The notes under the pieces: model-generated | Seen by the model: only the letters and a program-made list of their open reading frames with translations | Told to the model about the DNA's origin: nothing | The model's database searches: none | Made by a program: the position numbers and the translations under genes | Part shown: piece after piece, positions 57,573 to 60,327 of the stretch | How positions within the stretch are numbered: position 1 is the first letter of the stretch | Layout: every line of letters starts with the position of its first letter | NCBI GenBank assembly: GCA_019240215.1 | Contig: JAFAYQ010000054.1 | Span: forward strand, 1-60,327 | DNA length: 60,327 bases | From: Actinomycetota bacterium | GTDB taxonomy: Bacteria > Actinomycetota > Actinomycetes > Streptosporangiales > Streptosporangiaceae | Direction of reading: 5' to 3'

Positions 57573-60327
57573 TGAGGCGCCCGGAGATCGAGGCAAGCGG
57601 TGATGCCTCGATCGTGGTTCGCGGGGATGCGGGGTCGGTTTCGGCAACCCATGTCGGGGCGCAGATATTGGGCGGATCGTCGATGCCGATCGTGGCGGCG
57701 GCGAAAGACCCGCAGACCGTGTTCACGGCGGTAGGCCTAGACGGGTTCACGGGCCGGACGTGGCTAGCTGACGAGGTAAACCAGTTCATGGCCATGTACC
57801 CATGCGGCTACGTGTTTATCGAGGCGGAGGCGGGGCTGGGCAAGACAGCCTTCGCTGCCTGGCTGGTCAGCCAGCGGGGATACCTGTCACATTTTTCCCG
57901 CTACGCAGGGGGCAGATCAGTACGGGGGACACTGCGGAATCTGTCGGCCCAGCTGATCATGGGCTTTGGCCTAGAGGAGCAGGCGCCGGGGGGACTGTTG
58001 CCGGAGTGGGCACAGTTCCCGGAAGGGTTTGAATACTTGCTGGGGCTCGCTGCCAGGCGTGCCCGCCGGGACGGCCGGGGCCTGGTGCTGGTCGTTGATG
58101 GGCTGGATGAGGCGGAGCCTTCCGGAGATGGTCTGCCGTTCGGCTTGCCGCAGCTGTTGCCCGACGGGGTTTATGTCATTGGCACGTACCGGGCGGGCCA
58201 TTCTCCCGGGCGGCCCGATGCTCCAGCGGCGACTATCCGGGTCAGTAAAGAGGACCCGCGCAACCGCGACGATATTAGCGGCTACCTGGCCGAGGTCGTG
58301 GCCGAGGAGGTACTAGCCGCGCGGCTGGCCGCGGCCGAACTGGATTCGGCCGAGTTCGCTACGGTGCTTGCGGCACGCTGTGACGGGGTGTGGGTTTACT
58401 TGCGGTACGTCGTAGACGAAATACGGATCGGGTTGCGGCCGCCCAGCGCAGTCGCAGATCTGCCCACCGGGCTGCGAGCCTATTACGCAGATCAGATCCA
58501 CCGCTGGCAACGCGACCCGGCGTGGGACAGGGGGCTGTTGCCGCTAGCGGCAACTCTGGCGGTGGCGGGGGAACCCCTCCCGGCCGGGTCGCTGGCCCGG
58601 CTGGCTGGCGACCTTGACCCGGTCGCAGTACGCCGATGGTGTGATTTCACCTTCCGGCCACTACTTACCGCCCAGGCCTCAGCGGCCGGGCTGCCACAAC
58701 GGTACGAGATTTACCACGCGAGCTTCCGCGAAGTACTTAAAGCGCATCATGACTCTTCTGCCCTCGATACCGGCGAGCCGTCCGAATCCGCCGCCCTGGC
58801 CGATGAGCTCGCCCAAGCGACCACCGCCGCGCACGGCCGCATTTCTGGCACTTACCTGGCTTGTTTCGGCGGTTTGGAAAATGGCCTGCCGCTGCTGGGC
58901 AGCGACCCTGACCTCGCTGGTGAAGACGGCGGATACCCGCTGCGCCACCTGGCACGTCACCTGCAGCACGGCGGACATTCCGCCGACCTGCACCAGCTGC
59001 TCGCAGCCGACCAACCCGCTGGCGAAGGCGGACATGTCAACGTGTGGTTTGCCGCCCACGATCACTTCGACTGTATTAACAGCTACCTGGACGATTTGGC
59101 TCGTGCCGGCAGCGACAGCGCCCAGGCCACCCGTCAGGCTCTCAAACATCACCGCCCAGCAGCATCACTAGGCATCCAGATCCGCTACTCGCTGATGGCG
59201 GCCAGCATCAACAGCCGAACCGCCAGCATCTCCACCGAACTACTGGTGCAAGTGATCCGCGCCGGTCTATGGTCGCCAGCCCGGGGACTCGATCACGCCC
59301 GCCGCCTCACCGACCCCCGCAGCCGATTCGACGCTCTGCTCGCCGTATATCGGTACCCGTCCGAGGGGCGAGACGAGATACTTGCCGAGGCGCTTACCGC
59401 GGCCATCGCCATCACCGATGACTCCGCCCGGGTCCCGGCGCTGACCGGGCTGGCCCCGCATCTGCCCGCCGAGTTGCTGGCCCAGGCGCTCACCGCGGCC
59501 ACCGCCATCACCCATGACTTCGCCCGGGCCTCGGCGCTGACCGGGCTGGCCCCGCATCTGCCCGCCGAGTTGCTGGCCCAGGCGCTCACCGCGGCCACCG
59601 CCATCACCAATGACTTCGCCCGGGTCCCGGCGCTGACCGGGCTGGCCCCGCATCTGCCCGCCGAGTTGCTGGCCCAGGCGCTCACCGCGGCCACCGCCAT
59701 CACCAATGACTACGCCCGGGCCTCGGCGCTGACCGGGCTGGCCCCGCATCTGCCCGCTGGTGAGCAGGCCGCCGTCTTGGCCCGGGCGCTCACCGCGGCC
59801 ACCGCCATCACCGATGACTTCGCCCGGGCCTCGGTACTGACCGGGCTGGCCCCGCATCTGCCCGCCGAGTTGCTGGCCCGGGCGCTCACCGCGGCCACCG
59901 CCACCACCAATGACTTCGCCCGGGCCCGGGCACTGACCGAGCTGGCCCCGCATCTGCCCGCCGAGTTGCTGGCCCAGGCGCTCACCGCGGCCACCGCCAC
60001 CACCAATGACTACGCCCGGGCCCGGGCACTGACCGAGCTGGCCCCGCATCTGCCCGCCGAGTTGCTGGCCCGGGCGCTCACCGCGGCCATCGCCACCATC
60101 GATGACTTCGCCCGGGCCCGGGCCCTGACCGGGCTGGCCCCGCATCTGCCCGCCGAGTTGCTGGCCCGGGCGCTCACCGCGGCCATCGCCATCACCCATG
60201 ACTCCGCCCGGGCCCAGGCGCTGACCGGGCTGGCCCCGCATCTGCCCGCCGAGTTGCTGGCCCAGGCGCTCACCGCGGCCACCGCCACCATCGATGACTC
60301 CGCCCGGGTCCCGGCGCTGACCGGGCT
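57572..60327 (+). CDS. STAND/NACHT-like NTPase with N-terminal shared motif and helical repeats, 3' truncated
   Basis: Open to the window end, at least 918 codons. Residues 8-28 carry the Gly-rich motif shared with the upstream membrane protein (SGDASIVVRGDAGSVSAT). The NTPase follows: Walker A AEAGLGKT (85-92), Walker B VLVVDGLDEAE (172-182), GTYRAGH sensor-like segment, then helical STAND domains. From about residue 615 a C-terminal array of 32-residue helix-turn-helix repeats (PAELLAQALTAATAI / FARASALTGLAPHL) runs off the end. Architecture is NLR-like: signalling motif, switch NTPase, sensor repeats. Probable anti-phage or stress receptor (inference). Confidence 0.82.
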   Translation, partial: MRRPEIEASGDASIVVRGDAGSVSATHVGAQILGGSSMPIVAAAKDPQTVFTAVGLDGFTGRTWLADEVNQFMAMYPCGYVFIEAEAGLGKTAFAAWLVSQRGYLSHFSRYAGGRSVRGTLRNLSAQLIMGFGLEEQAPGGLLPEWAQFPEGFEYLLGLAARRARRDGRGLVLVVDGLDEAEPSGDGLPFGLPQLLPDGVYVIGTYRAGHSPGRPDAPAATIRVSKEDPRNRDDISGYLAEVVAEEVLAARLAAAELDSAEFATVLAARCDGVWVYLRYVVDEIRIGLRPPSAVADLPTGLRAYYADQIHRWQRDPAWDRGLLPLAATLAVAGEPLPAGSLARLAGDLDPVAVRRWCDFTFRPLLTAQASAAGLPQRYEIYHASFREVLKAHHDSSALDTGEPSESAALADELAQATTAAHGRISGTYLACFGGLENGLPLLGSDPDLAGEDGGYPLRHLARHLQHGGHSADLHQLLAADQPAGEGGHVNVWFAAHDHFDCINSYLDDLARAGSDSAQATRQALKHHRPAASLGIQIRYSLMAASINSRTASISTELLVQVIRAGLWSPARGLDHARRLTDPRSRFDALLAVYRYPSEGRDEILAEALTAAIAITDDSARVPALTGLAPHLPAELLAQALTAATAITHDFARASALTGLAPHLPAELLAQALTAATAITNDFARVPALTGLAPHLPAELLAQALTAATAITNDYARASALTGLAPHLPAGEQAAVLARALTAATAITDDFARASVLTGLAPHLPAELLARALTAATATTNDFARARALTELAPHLPAELLAQALTAATATTNDYARARALTELAPHLPAELLARALTAAIATIDDFARARALTGLAPHLPAELLARALTAAIAITHDSARAQALTGLAPHLPAELLAQALTAATATIDDSARVPALTG
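59390..60327 (+). repeat. Tandem 96-bp coding repeats
   Basis: The marker CTGACCG recurs at 59441, 59537, 59633, 59729, 59837, 59933, 60029, 60125, 60221 and 60317: period exactly 96 bp, except one unit of 108 bp with four extra codons (GEQAAV region). Units are nearly identical in DNA, mostly differing at a few codons. Each encodes one 32-residue bihelical repeat of the STAND protein. The array continues past the window. Confidence 0.95.

Larger units (their letters stand above)
55207..60327 (+). mobile_element. Left end of an integrative element at tRNA-Thr
   Basis: A tyrosine integrase gene directly follows a tRNA gene, and the DNA after it has lower, more variable GC and rarer codons (TTG, CTA, TAT) than the housekeeping genes. 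The expected right-end duplicate of the tRNA 3' sequence would lie beyond the window. Cargo seen: integrase, two-helix membrane protein and STAND NTPase. No conjugation or replication gene is visible here. Confidence 0.65.

Noticed and set aside
59267..60241. 324-codon minus-strand Gly/Gln/Arg repeat frame
   Set aside because: Complement of the in-frame 96-bp repeats of the STAND gene; the plus-strand frame continues without stop from a well-supported NTPase.
59390..60327. Regularly spaced repeats resembling a CRISPR array
   Set aside because: Units are contiguous 96-bp coding repeats without unique spacers, and no cas gene is present.

Overview
The window is about 60 kb of very GC-rich DNA, roughly 70-75% G+C over most of its length. 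It comes from an actinomycete. Evidence includes mycothiol biosynthesis (mshA), lsr2, carD, SenX3/RegX3-type regulators, GTG/TTG and leaderless-looking starts, and gene orders that match conserved actinobacterial neighbourhoods (crp/MBL/RidA/DUF4177/ArsA; ppa-dacB-tilS-hpt-ftsH-folE-folP-folBK-panC-coaX-lysS; lsr2-clpC-mutY-radA; mshA-ybjN-gpm-senX3-regX3; carD-ispF-cysS-rlmB). I cannot assign a genus. Bases 1-30 look like Illumina P5 adapter plus a homopolymer, so the left edge is probably a contig end carrying an artefact. The right edge stops inside a 96-bp repeat array, a typical assembly break.

Layout. 1-10.2 kb: two ArsA-type ATPases, a slipin, DUF4177/RidA/NUDIX/metallo-beta-lactamase genes, an FMN reductase beside a decapitated MarR gene, a Crp regulator, an NlpC/P60 cell-wall hydrolase and a zinc-finger/HTH protein under a perfect palindrome. 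9.7-28.3 kb: housekeeping genes for pyrophosphatase, PBP4-type carboxypeptidase, tRNA-Ile lysidine synthetase, purine salvage, FtsH, folate and pantothenate/CoA synthesis and lysyl-tRNA synthetase, then a second NlpC/P60 protein and an ArgA-type acetyltransferase. 28.4-33.1 kb: a fused endonuclease Q-UvrD helicase with a sharp base-composition step, a long gene-poor stretch, and lsr2. 33.7-45.7 kb: clpC (with a ClgR-like site), mutY, radA, an isomerase, an XRE regulator, a BlaI/M56 pair, mshA-ybjN and gpm. 46-55.2 kb: senX3-regX3, a PCuAC-like lipoprotein, a membrane redoxin-like protein, carD, ispF, a large membrane protein with a repetitive acidic tail, cysS and rlmB.

55.2-60.3 kb is the left end of an integrative element inserted at tRNA-Thr(TGT). 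It carries a tyrosine integrase with a GntR-type winged helix embedded in it, then a two-gene cassette overlapping by one base. The first gene encodes a small protein with two transmembrane helices and two copies of a Gly-rich motif. The second encodes a STAND/NACHT-like NTPase with the same kind of motif at its extreme N-terminus and a C-terminal array of near-identical 32-residue helical repeats. This resembles NLR/effector pairs that signal through shared amyloid motifs, here with a membrane protein as candidate effector, and is the best candidate in the window for an undescribed defence or cell-death system.

Two genes usual at conserved positions are absent locally: panD between panC and coaX, and ispD between carD and ispF. 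The SenX3-like kinase has lost its membrane segment.
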